Shown here in pieces: positions 50,676 through 60,850 of a stretch of 64,000 nucleotides of DNA. A program made the position numbers and the translations under genes. Positions within the stretch are counted from its first letter, which is position 1. Every line of letters begins with the position of its first letter. Source of the stretch: Micrasema longulum (lineage: Eukaryota; Arthropoda; Insecta; Trichoptera; Brachycentridae); NCBI GenBank assembly GCA_022494885.1, contig JAGVSM010000216.1, positions 39,783 to 103,782 on the forward strand. The letters run 5' to 3'. Below the pieces are notes generated by a model. That model searched no databases and was not told the DNA's origin. It saw only the letters and a program-made list of their open reading frames with translations.

Positions 50676-51961
50676 GTAAAAAACAAGTCCAACGTACCCC
50701 GGTTTTGAAGACATTTTAGTACTGGAATATAATTCTATGTTGCCTGATTTAGCGCCATCTGACGGTCGCGGTAGTAACTCATCCATATGAAGCCCGTGCT
50801 CTAGAAATAAATTCTTTTTCCATTCAAAACTCGGGACGAGCAGTCCAGCTGTCGCGGAAGAACTCGAGAGGCAGGCAACCACAGACTTCAAAAATGTAGT
50901 CCTTCAAGAAAGGGAACGTTTAACGTAACGTAAGCTTATTTGTTTTTAATTTATTAGCGCAATTCTTGTAGAGAGAGATATCATATTTTAATGAGATTGT
51001 ATTTTATATAGGTTTCCATTTTTCTCCCTTCTTCCGCTTTTATCTCCCTTTTTTCATTTTTCTACACTTTGTCCTATGATAAAAATTTTACAATATGCTA
51101 TATTTACTCCATGATTTGAATGGATCACAAATCATTACGAAGTTTATTCGTAAATACCTGGAAAAGTCGGTGTCAGATTCTAAACTTTTCTTCAACATCA
51201 CGAGACACAAATTAACAAATGCAATGAAACAGACGATCATCTACTAAATTCAGATGTCGATAAACAATCTTCTGGGAACTCATCAACTTAACCATTCATG
51301 ACTTCAAGCATATCAACCGAAGACGTCGCATATCAAATTCCATCTGCAGATTTTTATTTCGTAAATTCAACATTAGTCCATATTACGGAGAGAAGAAAAC
51401 AATCAAGAACCTATTTCAGTTGTTATTATTATTATTACGAATATTTACATTTTAGATGAATTTATTGTCAACCATTTATTCATACCAGCTAGACAGAATT
51501 CTGATTTTTTATAATATCTAGACCTTAGTATATTTGTAGAGGATTGCTTCTTTATTAAAATTTTGTATTTCACTAACGAGTTGTTTATTTCATAAAATCT
51601 AGATCTCTAAGTCATATTTATTCCATTTTACAGTAAAGTTTTTTAGATATAATGTTTTTGATGAAGTTCATAAAAATTAAATTTAAACAACATAATCTTA
51701 TTCTTTTGGAGAATTCTCATATTGTTGCCGATTGAGCGAAACTGGTGAATGGTAAGTTGTTTGTAGGTACTTTATTTGTTTATCTTCATTATTCTTCTAT
51801 ATCTTATAAATTTGATCATTAAAGTTGTGATAACCTACCATTACAATGTCGCACAACTGGGACCAAATAATCATCTGCAACCTTCTATAACTACTTACCG
51901 CTGCAGTGTCTTGTAATTTTGTATACATACATCAATTAATAAATATAAAAAAAAATAAAAA
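50676..51961. other. Spacer of the inverted structure, unassigned
   Basis: An 88-codon minus-strand frame (50891-50625) reads 'ATAGLLVPSFEWKKNLFLEH' and 'GLHMDELLPRPSDGAKSGNI', balanced in composition but not recognised. A LINE-like tail is at 51930-51955. Confidence 0.35.
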
Positions 51962-52300
51962 TCTTTCCTCCAATAAAATAAATTTAAAACAACTTTGTTT
52001 TTAAGCATTATTTTTTTTCTTCTACCTACCGGTTTCAAAGCTGTACACAAGCTATAATTTACAAGGTTTACTTCACTAACAAATCGTATTCGATTTTATT
52101 TTTAACAGTGATTAATAAAAAGCAAGTATTTTTGTCATTTTGCTCTTGTAAATATGGGAACTGTAAAGTGAGATGGATACAATCTTTAAAACTGGACAAA
52201 AGTGCTGGAGGAGTGCTGCAGAATCGCTTTTTTAATCTCTGAAACAGGTTGGTAGAAAAAAAGTGGTTAAAAACAAAGTTGTCTTATATTTATTTTATTA
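51962..52300. repeat. Repeat H, two copies facing each other
   Basis: Minus strand 52045-51962 and plus strand 52240-52300 share GGTAGAAAAAAA then TTAAAAACAAAGTTGT and TATTTTATT. More copies at 53735-53790 and 60418-60490. Confidence 0.55.
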
Positions 52301-52600
52301 TTTATTCCTTTTCCTCTCTTTAAGCATCCTTATCCTTATCTCGACCAATTTACAATAACTTACTGTTCTTTTAAAAAATATAAAAATGTTGATTATTGAA
52401 AAATATTTACGAGTACATAAAAATAAATTTTTCATATGTATTTATTTAATATGTAATATATTTTCTTTACTTACTTTGTATACTTTGTGGAAATCTGTTA
52501 TTAGTTCTGAATGTATACACTATATTTGTTTGTTTACTATAAATATGTATGTAGAACTGTTGGTTTCCAAAATAAAATAAAAATAAATAAAATTATAATG
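52301..52600 (+). mobile_element. LINE 3' UTR and tail
   Basis: T-rich UTR ending 'ttggtttccaaaataaaata' plus AAATAAATAAAA. The next 45 bp (52600-52645) reappear inverted at 60008-60048, at the 5' edge of a Helitron. Confidence 0.5.
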
Positions 52601-52645
52601 AATAACCAAAAAGTTAGTGCTTCAAATATAAATTTTATTTTAAAT

Positions 52646-53064
52646 CTTTCCTCTATTCGGGTATTTATCAAACACATGAGTTTTAATATTTCAACCTAGT
52701 CTCATACATACATGCTACATAACCATCTAATTTGAGTTAACCACTGCAGTGCGGATGCCGAACTGACCACACATATACATATATGAATGTATACGTACTT
52801 GTATTGTATTCTATATTATTCAACGTCAAAATACGATAGTTGACAAGTATTGACATATGCCAAACATGTCAAGATTTCATTGGTATTTAGTATTTAGGAC
52901 AAGGTCGACTTTTTGAAATAAAAACAACAGGGCGCACCTTAAAATAAACTTTGTGACACAACTTCCGGCAGCATAATGTTTTTACGAATCATCCTGAAAT
53001 TCTCAGATTACTTTAAAAAATACTGTTTTTTTTTTTTTATTACGGAAGTATTTTTAACGAATTT
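52646..53064. other. Unassigned
   Basis: No feature seen. Confidence 0.45.
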
Positions 53065-53375
53065 AAACATAAACATATTTCAACACTGTTTTGAGTATGT
53101 TCAATTTTTTGCAGGCAGGCTGGATTTCCTCCCAAGGAAGTTATTGAACAAGTATAAAAATTGTAAAATTGTTTTCAGGGGTTGCCTACTAGGTGAATTG
53201 GTTCAGCCGGATGAATATCACCCACCTGATAAAAGTTTCAGCCCTTTTACTTCACAAATATCAATCGTAAAGGGGTCACTTAAACCAGTCAATGACAGGT
53301 ATTAAGCCCAGTACATTTCATAGATTTTCATATTCCCTTCTCAAAAATGTTTTCCCTCTATGTTGCAAACATATT
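53065..53375 (-). repeat. R1 repeat, near-complete, minus strand
   Basis: From 'caacactgttttgagtatgt' and 'ggctggatttcctcccaagg' through 'ggttgcctactaggtgaatt', 'ggttcagccggatgaatatc' and 'cttaaaccagtcaatgacag' to 'tgttttccctctatgttgca'. Shows the unit order clearly: CAACA-TTTTGAG end, core, CAACAGAG end. Confidence 0.85.
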
Positions 53376-53449
53376 TCATTGGGGAATAAGAAACGTTAAG
53401 TGTAGCGAATATAAAAAATATTATACTTTGGAGCATACTCAAAAACTTG

Positions 53450-53510
53450 GTATAAAGTTACGCCTAGGCATAGTGGGGCGTTTCCATGAAAATGCGACAT
53501 GAATTTTAAA
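53450..53510. repeat. Scrap of the 110-bp fold-back MITE
   Basis: 'cttggtataaagttacgcct' and 'aggcatagtggggcgt' match the inside and right end of 32341-32450, read in reverse. Confidence 0.5.
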
Positions 53511-53589
53511 ACCAAAAAAAAAGTTTTTTCACTAAAACATCGCCAAAAACTTTAAAAACGTGAAAAATGATATTTCGGCCAGCACTCAA

Positions 53590-53725
53590 CGGCCTTCATG
53601 GTTTATTGGCTAAGACGCTCGAATGACGCTCGAAATGTTCCATGTTCGATTCCCACCGAGAACACAAAAATTAAAATACGACTTTTTACAATCCTGGGTG
53701 TTCTGTACTATAATTTACTACCAAA
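53590..53725 (+). mobile_element. SINE-C
   Basis: Head 'cggccttcatggtttattgg', box B 'catgttcgattcccaccgag', A-rich linker, then a decayed tail 'tgggtgttctgtactat'. Confidence 0.75.
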
Positions 53726-53832
53726 ATAGGGAAATATCGCTTTGATAGTGTTAAAAACAAAGTTGTTTTAAATTGATTTTATTGGAGATAAGATTTTTTG
53801 TTTTTTTATTTATTGATGTATGGGTACGAAAT

Positions 53833-54265
53833 TACAAGACACACATAATCATTATTTACAAGTCTCGATTTGTTAAATAAATTCACGTTAAGTTAGAACT
53901 ATATAGACAATCATTTGAGTAATATACACAATTTTAATTTTTTAACATTTTGCACTGACGTCCACTTATAAAATACATAAATAAACTAATATGTATTAGT
54001 ACAAAATTAAAAATACGTATTAGCAATTAAACAATACAGTGATAAAGAAGTTTTTAGATAAATAACGTATTGATTTTATTTTTTATAATTTAATAATTTT
54101 ATTATTTAAACGATTAATTGTAAAACAACCTTCGAGCCTAGGGGTATAAAAGAACTTTTGAATTGTCTTTGGCTTCCATTTATTACAACAGGGGGGGAAA
54201 ACATTTTTGAGAAAGGAATATGGAAGTCAAGGCATTTAAAGGCCTTATGACCTGTTATTGGCTGG
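53833..54265. repeat. Right arm of the 4-kb inverted structure
   Basis: 53833-54181 is the reverse complement of 50331-50675 with about one difference in eight to ten positions. 54182-54265 is R1, reverse complement of 50238-50330. The left edge looks like a reverse LINE tail (TTTTTTTATTTATTG at 53803), so the unknown segment may be the 3' region of a LINE in minus orientation. Confidence 0.85.
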
Positions 54266-55015
54266 TTTATGTAGCCACTTTACACACTATGTAACATTTA
54301 CTATTCTGTCTATGTTTAAACATCCATCTGTTGACGTTTGTGAGGTAAAAAAAACTGAAACTTTTAACATGTGGGTGAGATTCATCCGGCTGAACCAATT
54401 CACCTATGGGGCAACTCCTGAAAACAATTTGCCAATTTTAATACTTCTTATTTTACCAGTCTGTTGATTCAACGATGTTTTGAGTATGTCCAAATGTTTG
54501 CAGACTGGCTGGATTTCCTTCCTAGGGAGTTAGTTATTCAGATCTAAATTAGTTGCAACAGAGAGAAAACATATTCGAAAGTGGAATATGGAAGTCTAGG
54601 CATTAACAGGGACTATGAATTGTTATTGGCTGATTGAAGTGGCCATTTTACACCCTGTGTAATTTTCACCATTCTATTTGTGTTTAAACATCCAAATTTT
54701 CTCAACTCTTCCATCTGTTGACTTTTGTAAAGTAAAAGAGCTGAAACCTTAATCATGTTAGTGAGATTCACACGGCCGAACCAATTCACCTACTAGGCAA
54801 AGCCTGAAAACAATTCTACATTTTATATACTTTTTATTTTACCAGTTAGCTGATTCAATGTTTTGAGCATTTAATACATCTATGGTTTTTAGTATGTCCA
54901 AATGTTTAATGTTTTCCCTTTATTGCAACAAATTTAGACAATGACACATCATAAGCCCTGTGGATGCCTAGACTACTTTATTCCTTTATCACATCTCTGT
55001 TGTAATATGTTATCA
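54182..55015 (+). repeat. Two tandem R1 units plus an inverted R1 end
   Basis: Unit 1 54182-54550, unit 2 54551-54925, head to tail: each ends 'ggctggatttccttcctagg' followed by the next 'agttgcaacagagag'. A reverse end follows (54950-55015, 'cacatcataagccctgtgga', 'cacatctctgttgtaatatg'). Confidence 0.85.
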
Positions 55016-55270
55016 TACTTTATTAGTTTTTATTAGTTTTATGATAATGAATGAGTTTTTTTACAATATTTAATTTATATCGTTTATATTGTTTCGCAAA
55101 TGCTTATTTTATAAATGTTTACATGTGTATACAAGATGTATTTTATATTTATTAATAAATTTTAACAATTATTTAATTTTAATTCGTATAATTATTATTG
55201 TTAATTTTATTGAACTATGTATTTTATTACTGTTTGTATGTTAATTAATGAAAAATAAGTAGTGTTTTAT
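55016..55270. other. AT-rich, nothing recognised
   Basis: No feature seen. Confidence 0.5.
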
Positions 55271-55640
55271 TTATTAAAATTTGTTGCAACAGAGAGGGAA
55301 AACATTTTTAAAAAGGGAATATGGGAGTCTAGGCATTTACAGGGCTTATGACCTGACATTGGCTGGTTTAAGTGGCCACTTTACAAACTATGTAGCATTG
55401 ACCATTCTGCCTATGTTTTAACATCCACATTTCCTCAACTCTTCCATCTGTTGACTTTTGTGAAGTAAAAAAACTGCAACATTTATCATGTGGGTGAGAT
55501 TTATCCGGCTTAACCAATTCACCTACTAGGCAACGCCCGAAAACAATTTTCCAATTTTGTATACTTCTTCTTTTACCAGGTAGTTAATTCAACAATGTTC
55601 TGCAAGCATTTGGACATACTCAAAACATTGTTGAGTGTTT
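55271..55640 (+). repeat. R1 repeat, near-complete
   Basis: 'gttgcaacagagagggaaaa' through all core blocks to 'ttcaacaatgttctgcaagc' and 'gacatactcaaaacattgtt'. Good reference copy. Confidence 0.9.
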
Positions 55641-55872
55641 TTTTTATATTAATATTGCTGTATAGTATGTATTATTTTTTACTGATTGAGAACAAAATAA
55701 ATATGTATATTCGTTTTTGTGTCAGGACGGATAAAGAAAAATGTATTATTTTTATTGTTTGTAAACCAAATAAATAAATCAATTTTAGTGACAGCTATTC
55801 CACGCATTAAGTGTTTTTGAAAATTATTTAATGATCGTGTTTGAAACATAATATATAAAATATTCAAGTCAG
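55641..55872. other. AT-rich, Repeat E scrap (minus)
   Basis: 'tttgtgtcaggacggataaa' at 55704-55726 resembles the reverse end of Repeat E. Confidence 0.4.
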
Positions 55873-56001
55873 TTTTCCTTCGATCACAAAGAATGGGTCA
55901 ATGTTACCTTGGCGCGGAATGTGTCGGGAAAGTTCACAGTCCAAGCGATGGCGCCGAAGGGTGCTCTAGCGGAGAGGCGCTTGGACTGCGACCCCACGCA
56001 A
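55873..56001 (+). CDS. Possible internal exon of a host gene
   Basis: One frame is open from 55852 to a stop at 56071-56073. Inside it, 55873-56001 is clearly GC-richer than the flanks and codes 'WVNVTLARNVSGKFTVQAM' and 'PKGALAERRLDCDPTQ', with two N-x-T/S sequons (NVT, NVS). A possible acceptor AG lies at 55871-55872 or 55890-55891 after pyrimidines, and CAA|GTAGGT at 56002 is a good donor. Coding-like composition stops at that donor. These are the marks of an exon of a secreted or membrane protein, but the family is not recognised. An 11-bp inverted repeat CAGTCCAAGCG/CGCTTGGACTG (55937-55947, 55978-55988) lies within. Confidence 0.4.
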
Positions 56002-56073
56002 GTAGGTCACAACATTGTTAGTGACTTATTAATTCGAATATTTGTATCAGCGAAGTTACCGAAAACATACTGA

Positions 56074-56440
56074 AATGGGGTTGTGACCCAGAAAACAATA
56101 CTTTCAATGAAATTGACGACCAATCGATACATTTTAGAACTGTGCAATATGAGCCAATTACATTTACCTAAATAACAGTTCCTTACATTTTTTTTATATA
56201 TAATTCTCCGTTTTTCGCATAACGTAAGAAAAATAATACAATGGCAACACTTTCGTGTAAAAAAATTCATCATTAAATTAAGAAATTGGCTTGCTCACAG
56301 TAAAGCAGCAAATTAAATATAATATTGCAATTTTTATACATAAAATAATTAAGGGGATGAATAAAATAAAAACAATAATAAAATTCAACCAACAATGTCA
56401 TACATATGAAACAAGTGATAAAAACAGACAAGATTACCAA
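56074..56440. other. AT-rich, nothing recognised
   Basis: Minus-strand frames here have no motifs. Confidence 0.45.
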
Positions 56441-56444
56441 TGAG

Positions 56445-56675
56445 GAGAAAAACATAATCTCAAAACTCACTATACAAGGGATTGAAGCTGTACAATGAGT
56501 TACCTGAAGAAATGAAGGAGATTGAAAACATTGAAATATTTCAAATTAATTTTAAAAAATATGCTATTGAGAAATTTTGACAAAAAATTGTAATGTTAAG
56601 AAGTGTTTATATTTGTTCTTATGATGTTATGAAATAACTTAATAAAGCATAAATAAATAAATTAATAAATAAATT
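56445..56675 (+). mobile_element. LINE 3' end
   Basis: Coding to stop 56578-56580: 'NSLYKGLKLYNELPEEMKEI' and 'FQINFKKYAIEKF', the SLFYKGLxLYNxLPxxxK...FKxxLKxY end of CR1/Jockey-type ORF2, with no internal stop in the last 41 codons. 3' UTR of about 60 bp, AATAAAG, then (AAAT)n. Strongly 5'-truncated. Confidence 0.8.
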
Positions 56676-56800
56676 TCACATGGATTAAAATCACCTACTT
56701 TATATAAGAATATAACGTGCAAGTTAACGAAGCTTTTTTTAATAGTGTTTAATTTGTATAAGTAATTTTTGACACTCCTTTAGGTTTAAGTTTATATACA
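56676..56800. other. Unassigned
   Basis: Nothing seen. Confidence 0.4.
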
Positions 56801-57237
56801 TGTAACCACCAAATAGTTAAATAATCTTTCAATTGGCCGGCTAGGCTGTTCATTAAATGTCGGCATTCAATTGAATGGCTAACGGGCGCTTAGCCAAAAT
56901 GTTGAAGGCAATGTTTGACAAAAGGGCTGAACGTCGCAATAATAATATTTATTTTTTTAGGTTAGGTTAGAACAAGTTCAGTTTTCTTACTTAAATATAT
57001 CCTAAACTTAACTTTAGGAGTTAAGGAAAAAAACAAATTATTATTATTAAACTTAACCCAACCTATCCTAACCTAACGCGGCGCGGCGGGTTTTGATTCG
57101 GTCGTTTCCAACCAGCCAACACGTTTAATCTTAATTCATTCAACGAACGGTCTAGCCATTAAATTGAATACCGGCATTTGATGAATATCCTAGCCGCCCA
57201 ATTGAGTGACTGATTTAATTATTTGGCGGTGACATAT
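56801..57237. mobile_element. MITE with ~100-bp TIRs and TTAGG-like interior
   Basis: The left end TGTAACCACCAAATAGTTAA and the reversed right end TGTCACCGCCAAATAATTAA continue as inverted repeats through 'ggcggctagg' and 'attcaatttaatggcta' for roughly 100 bp. The interior has TTAGGTTAGGTTAG (56960-56973) and, inverted, CCTAACCTAAC (57068-57078). TATA flanks both ends. No coding; a deletion derivative of a DNA transposon. Confidence 0.85.
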
Positions 57238-57719
57238 AAATTTTATTCAGTTATTAATTTGTAATATAGGTAACTTGATTTTTATTATATTTTCGTACAT
57301 GGTTATTGAATGTAAATGTGTAAATCCATACTTCTATTATAAATGCGAAAGTATGTTTGTTTATGTTTCCTTCACGTCTCAACGTAGCGACTGATCGACA
57401 TAATATCTTGCTTAGGAATAGCCGAAGACGGGGGGTAAAATAGTATACTTACTTTTCACCTCGTAAATTAAACAAAAATAATAAAATATTGTAACAATGA
57501 GCAACATTTTTAATTTGAAAGTGAGTGTGAGGCGGGATGTCAAAAAGAATCCATTTGAAATTATTTCTTTAAATTTTTATAATTCGCTTGCTTTGTCTAT
57601 GGTTTTTGTATTTGTGAACAAAATAACGAACCTATGTTACGATAGACAAACAAATATATAGTATTTCTTTGATAACGATAGTTGGATGACCAAGTAACTT
57701 TAAATTACACATAATGATT

Positions 57720-58832
57720 GTACTCCAAATACAATTCAAACTCTGGAGTACAAAAGAGTGATTGCAGATCAATTATTCCTATTTAAACTTGTTAACAATG
57801 TCATAGATTGTCATATACTTATAAGTTTTTACAATATCTTGTGTCCAACAGGACAAGACTCCAAACTACACTCAATTTGCCGATTCCCAGGACGAATTCA
57901 AGAAAGAATGATTTTTTTCTATAGAGCATGTCATTATTACAATACCGTTCTCTCCGGTCACGAAGGCATTTTTTATCTCTCCCATACTAAATATAATGAT
58001 AATACTAACATATTACAACAGAGATGAAGAACATTTAAGAGAAGGTAATATATTATTCCAGGCATCTACAGGGCTTATGACCTGTCAATGGCTGGTTTAA
58101 GTGGTCACTTTACACACTGTGTAACATTCACCATTCGGCCTATATTTGAACATCTATATTCCTTCAATTCTTTCATCTGTTGATGTTTGTGAAGTTACAG
58201 AGCTGAAACCTTTATTTATGCGGGTGAGATTCATCTAATTGAATTATTTCATCTACATACCAGGCAACGCCTTCGATATTACCTTCTCTTAAATGTTCTT
58301 CATCTCTGTTGTAATATGTTAATATAAACAGCCCCCCAGGGAGTTGAATCCAGTCCTTGTCTACAAAAATTTGGACAAACTCAAAATATTGTTAGTGATA
58401 ATACGCCTGCATAATTAAATGAAAATGTCATTAGAAATGTAAATTCATGTTTATGTTCTGTACCGTCTTCAATACTATTACAGAAGTTGTTTTTTTTATA
58501 TTTTCTTATTTTTAAAAATATATTTGTCAATGTACTTGTTTATTACATATACATGATTAGAATTATTTTTATAATATTCTTACTTTTATTTACTTTAATA
58601 TTTATTTTATTTACATGTTTTATTTGCAGTTTCTAAATTACTGAAAATTTCTTGATTTTTAATTAATTTTATTCAGTTACTGGGTTATTATAATGTATAC
58701 ACCTGATTAATAACATACACAGCTGTGAAAAATTACTATTAACTGTTTTTACAATTTAAATTCCAATGTACCCTTATCTTCTATATAAATTATGTGTTAA
58801 AACTGTTGTTTTTTTTCCCAAATAAATAAATC
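57720..58832 (+). mobile_element. CR1/Jockey-type LINE 3' part, split by R1
   Basis: Before R1, 57752-58005 reads 'YKRVIADQLFLFKLVNNVID' and 'CRFPGRIQERMIFFYRACHY', the R-x-x-x-D-x-x-FLFKxxNxxxD ... PxxR pattern of the C-terminus. The remaining coding and 3' UTR follow R1 from 58405, ending 'tttcccaaataaataaatct' at about 58832. Confidence 0.7.
58006..58395 (+). mobile_element. R1 element, complete, with 9-bp target duplication
   Basis: Flanked by TGATAATAC on both sides (57997-58005, 58396-58404). It starts TAACATATT and ends AATATTGTTAG. Internally a 46-bp block 'taacatattacaacagagat'... is repeated inverted at about 58277-58322. 390 bp, non-coding. The TSD and short TIR point to a non-autonomous cut-and-paste element, hAT-like or P-like by TSD length. 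Confidence 0.8.
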
Positions 58833-58937
58833 TCAATGAAACATATCATTCGAATTGATGAACGAAAATTCTAACTAATTGTTTATCTAAATAATTTCTC
58901 TCTAATATTACACGAGTAAAGCCGCGAGTAAAAGCTA

Positions 58938-59049
58938 TAAAAGTCTATAAATGAATGCTTTTATAATATCATAGGGCTAAAAACAGCAAAATACCGAGTT
59001 TTGTGAATAGGTGTCTAAGAAGAATCTAAAGTGTGCGGTGGTTTGACTT
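58938..59049. other. Unassigned
   Basis: Nothing seen. Confidence 0.4.
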
Positions 59050-59332
59050 TTTGAGGAATGAAATAATAAGAGAACGGACGCAGCAAACTCCGATGACAAT
59101 TGTCATCAAGCGGGGGCGATACGGTTAGCTGGGCCATATACTGCGAATGCCTTCTGAAAGCCTTAACCACGCTTGCCTACTTTACAAATCATCAGGTTCT
59201 CGACGTTCTGGATGTCCACTGCAAACTTCAGGACGGAGACGCAAAGGAGTTGGCAGCCGATAAAGATGCATGGAGGCTCTTTGCGGATACCATATGCTCT
59301 AACTAAAAAGCGGACGTGGAATGATGATGATT
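59050..59332 (+). mobile_element. RTE-A element, C-terminal and 3' end
   Basis: Reads 'LGHILRMPSESLNHACLLYK' and 'SSGSRRSGCPLQTSGRRRK', then the GCGGACGTGGAATGATGATG end. In this copy the tail is (ATG)n rather than (GAA)n. Confidence 0.7.
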
Positions 59333-59635
59333 AAAAAATTATTGTCCATGATCTGGAGTATCGAATGTACGCCTCGTGGTCTTATGGTCTGTGCGTTTAC
59401 CTACCGTGCAAGTAGGGCGATTTCTAAATAAAGTAAAAAATAAAGTAATATGTATATTTTGCTATAAAATGCACGAGAAAACTTCATAATACTTAAGTGC
59501 CAAGAGTGCCTTTTAATAAGCATGAAAACACAAAACCATGGACCTAGAAAAGTCCATTAGGACGTCGGAAAAATCCATAACAAGAAATTAATATTGCTTA
59601 TTTCTATTATATACTATCTAGTATATTCAATAATT
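59333..59635. other. Unassigned with a SINE-A head at 59370-59425
   Basis: 'cgcctcgtggtcttatggtc' and 'gtttacctaccgtgcaagta' are the SINE-A tRNA-like half only. Confidence 0.5.
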
Positions 59636-59880
59636 TATATTGTCATTCTCATTATCGCACCTGATGGTGCATTGGGCACTGCATTGATACACAAATCGTA
59701 GTGTGTCTTGAAGATTTTTGTTACATGAAGGTAAGATAATTAGTCTTACGATTCCGATATCAAACGAGGGACTTTGAAATATTGTAGTGTAAAAACACAT
59801 TTTGCAATATGTATCGGGAATCGAACCCTAGACGTCTTACATGGTAGGCAAACATGCTGACCACTACACCATGAGGCCGA
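59636..59880 (-). mobile_element. SINE-A, full length
   Basis: Minus strand: 'cggcctcatggtgtagtggt', 'gtttgcctaccatgtaagac', box B GGGTTCGATTCCCG, and the body to 'caccatcaggtgcgataatg'. Reference copy. Confidence 0.9.
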
Positions 59881-60049
59881 TAATGTATGTATATTTATTT
59901 ATTTTTAAATATTTTATTCAATTTTTTTTTTTCTCATATACAAAGATTAATAATAAAAATAATGTGATCCCCATTATTTTTATCTGTGTACTAAACCAAC
60001 AGTTAATCAATAAATAAATTTTATATTTGAAGCACTAACTTTGTGGTTA
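59881..60049. other. AT-rich, reverse tail-like sequence
   Basis: The last 45 bp (60005-60048) recur inverted at 52600-52645. Confidence 0.4.
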
Positions 60050-60387
60050 TCTGTATATATATAATTCTTCTGTACGTGTGATGTCACTGAACTCCTCCTA
60101 AACGGTTTAACTGATTTACGTGCGGTTTTCAGAGAAATATAGATCTTTGCGCTGTGCGTGTTGGTAGATTTTAAAATCTTCAATCGAATGTGTAAAAAGG
60201 AAGTTAGAAGAATACAGGTTTTATTCATCGATCTATCAGGGTTGTATTCGAGGTGATTTCAATGTCAAAAGACACTTAGCATATAGTTTATCGAAAATTC
60301 GAATTTTTCAAGATTTTGCGTTCGCTGAACCAGCAAATAGCAGGCAAGCCAACGTTTAGGCAGGACAAAGTCTGTTGGGTCCGCTAT
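60050..60387 (+). mobile_element. Helitron, short copy
   Basis: TCTGTATATATATAATTCTT start, 'gatttacgtgcggttttcag' and 'tagatctttgcgctgtgcgt'; end 'caagccaacgtttaggcagg' and 'tctgttgggtccgcta'. About 338 bp; the middle of the longer copies is missing. Confidence 0.8.
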
Positions 60388-60417
60388 TCATTATAATATC
60401 TTGATTAAAATAGCGTG

Positions 60418-60490
60418 TGTACCTTTAAAACCGGAAGGTAGAAAAAAAACCGGTTAAAAACAAAGTTGTTTCATATTTATTTTAAAATTA
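60418..60490 (+). repeat. Repeat H
   Basis: 'ggaaggtagaaaaaaaaccg' and 'taaaaacaaagttgtttcat'. Confidence 0.55.
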
Positions 60491-60554
60491 GAAATCATTT
60501 CACTATTTTCTGCGTTGTCAAATAATTGATATAATTATTATTCCAATTAAAACA

Positions 60555-60637
60555 AAAAGTATTTGATCACTATTATAATATATATATTTATGTGTATGTA
60601 GTGTATGTATGCATAATGCATATACATGTGTATGTAT
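60555..60637. repeat. TA/TG microsatellite
   Basis: TATATATATTTATGTGTATG and later TGTATGTATG steps. Confidence 0.7.
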
Positions 60638-60850
60638 ACCCAAAGGGGAAGACCGAGAAAGACATGGCATGACCAAATTCATCAAATACTTGAAGATGGA
60701 CATGTTAAAAGTCGGAATAATCGGCGCGCATGCATGAGAAGACGTATATATGTAGAGGAACCGAGATCTGTACACAAAGATAGAGTAATGTGTCGTTCTA
60801 TCCTCTCTGTCTATCTTTACGGGAAAATGGCGTGATGGTTTGTTCGTTTG
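60638..60850 (+). mobile_element. RTE-B element, C-terminal coding, best copy
   Basis: The frame to stop 60833-60835 is open: 'QRGRPRKTWHDQIHQILEDG', 'VKSRNNRRACMRRRIYVEEP' and 'HKDRVMCRSILSVYL'. The GRPRKTWxDQI motif and the RxxW-like end mark the last part of an RTE/CRE-like ORF2 protein. The shared 3' terminus 'ggcgtgatggtttgttcgtt' follows. Copies at 24262, 26425/27249 and 40998 (-). Confidence 0.75.

Larger units (their letters stand above)
57325..58937 (+). mobile_element. Helitron with nested LINE and R1
   Basis: The 5' end TCCATACTTCTATTATAAAT plus GCGAAAGTATGTTTGTTT is the well known start of insect Helitrons; 'atagccgaagacggggg' follows as in those families. The 3' end 'cacgagtaaagccgcgagta' then AAAGCTA (58937) matches the CGxGCGAAGCCGCGGGCAAxAGCTA terminus. 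Between them a LINE 3' end (57720-58832) and R1 have inserted, so the Helitron proper is only a few hundred bp. Confidence 0.65.

Noticed and set aside
56007..56470. Two minus-strand frames of 88 and 65 codons
   Set aside because: AT-rich composition, hydrophobic chance translation, partly antisense of a LINE end.
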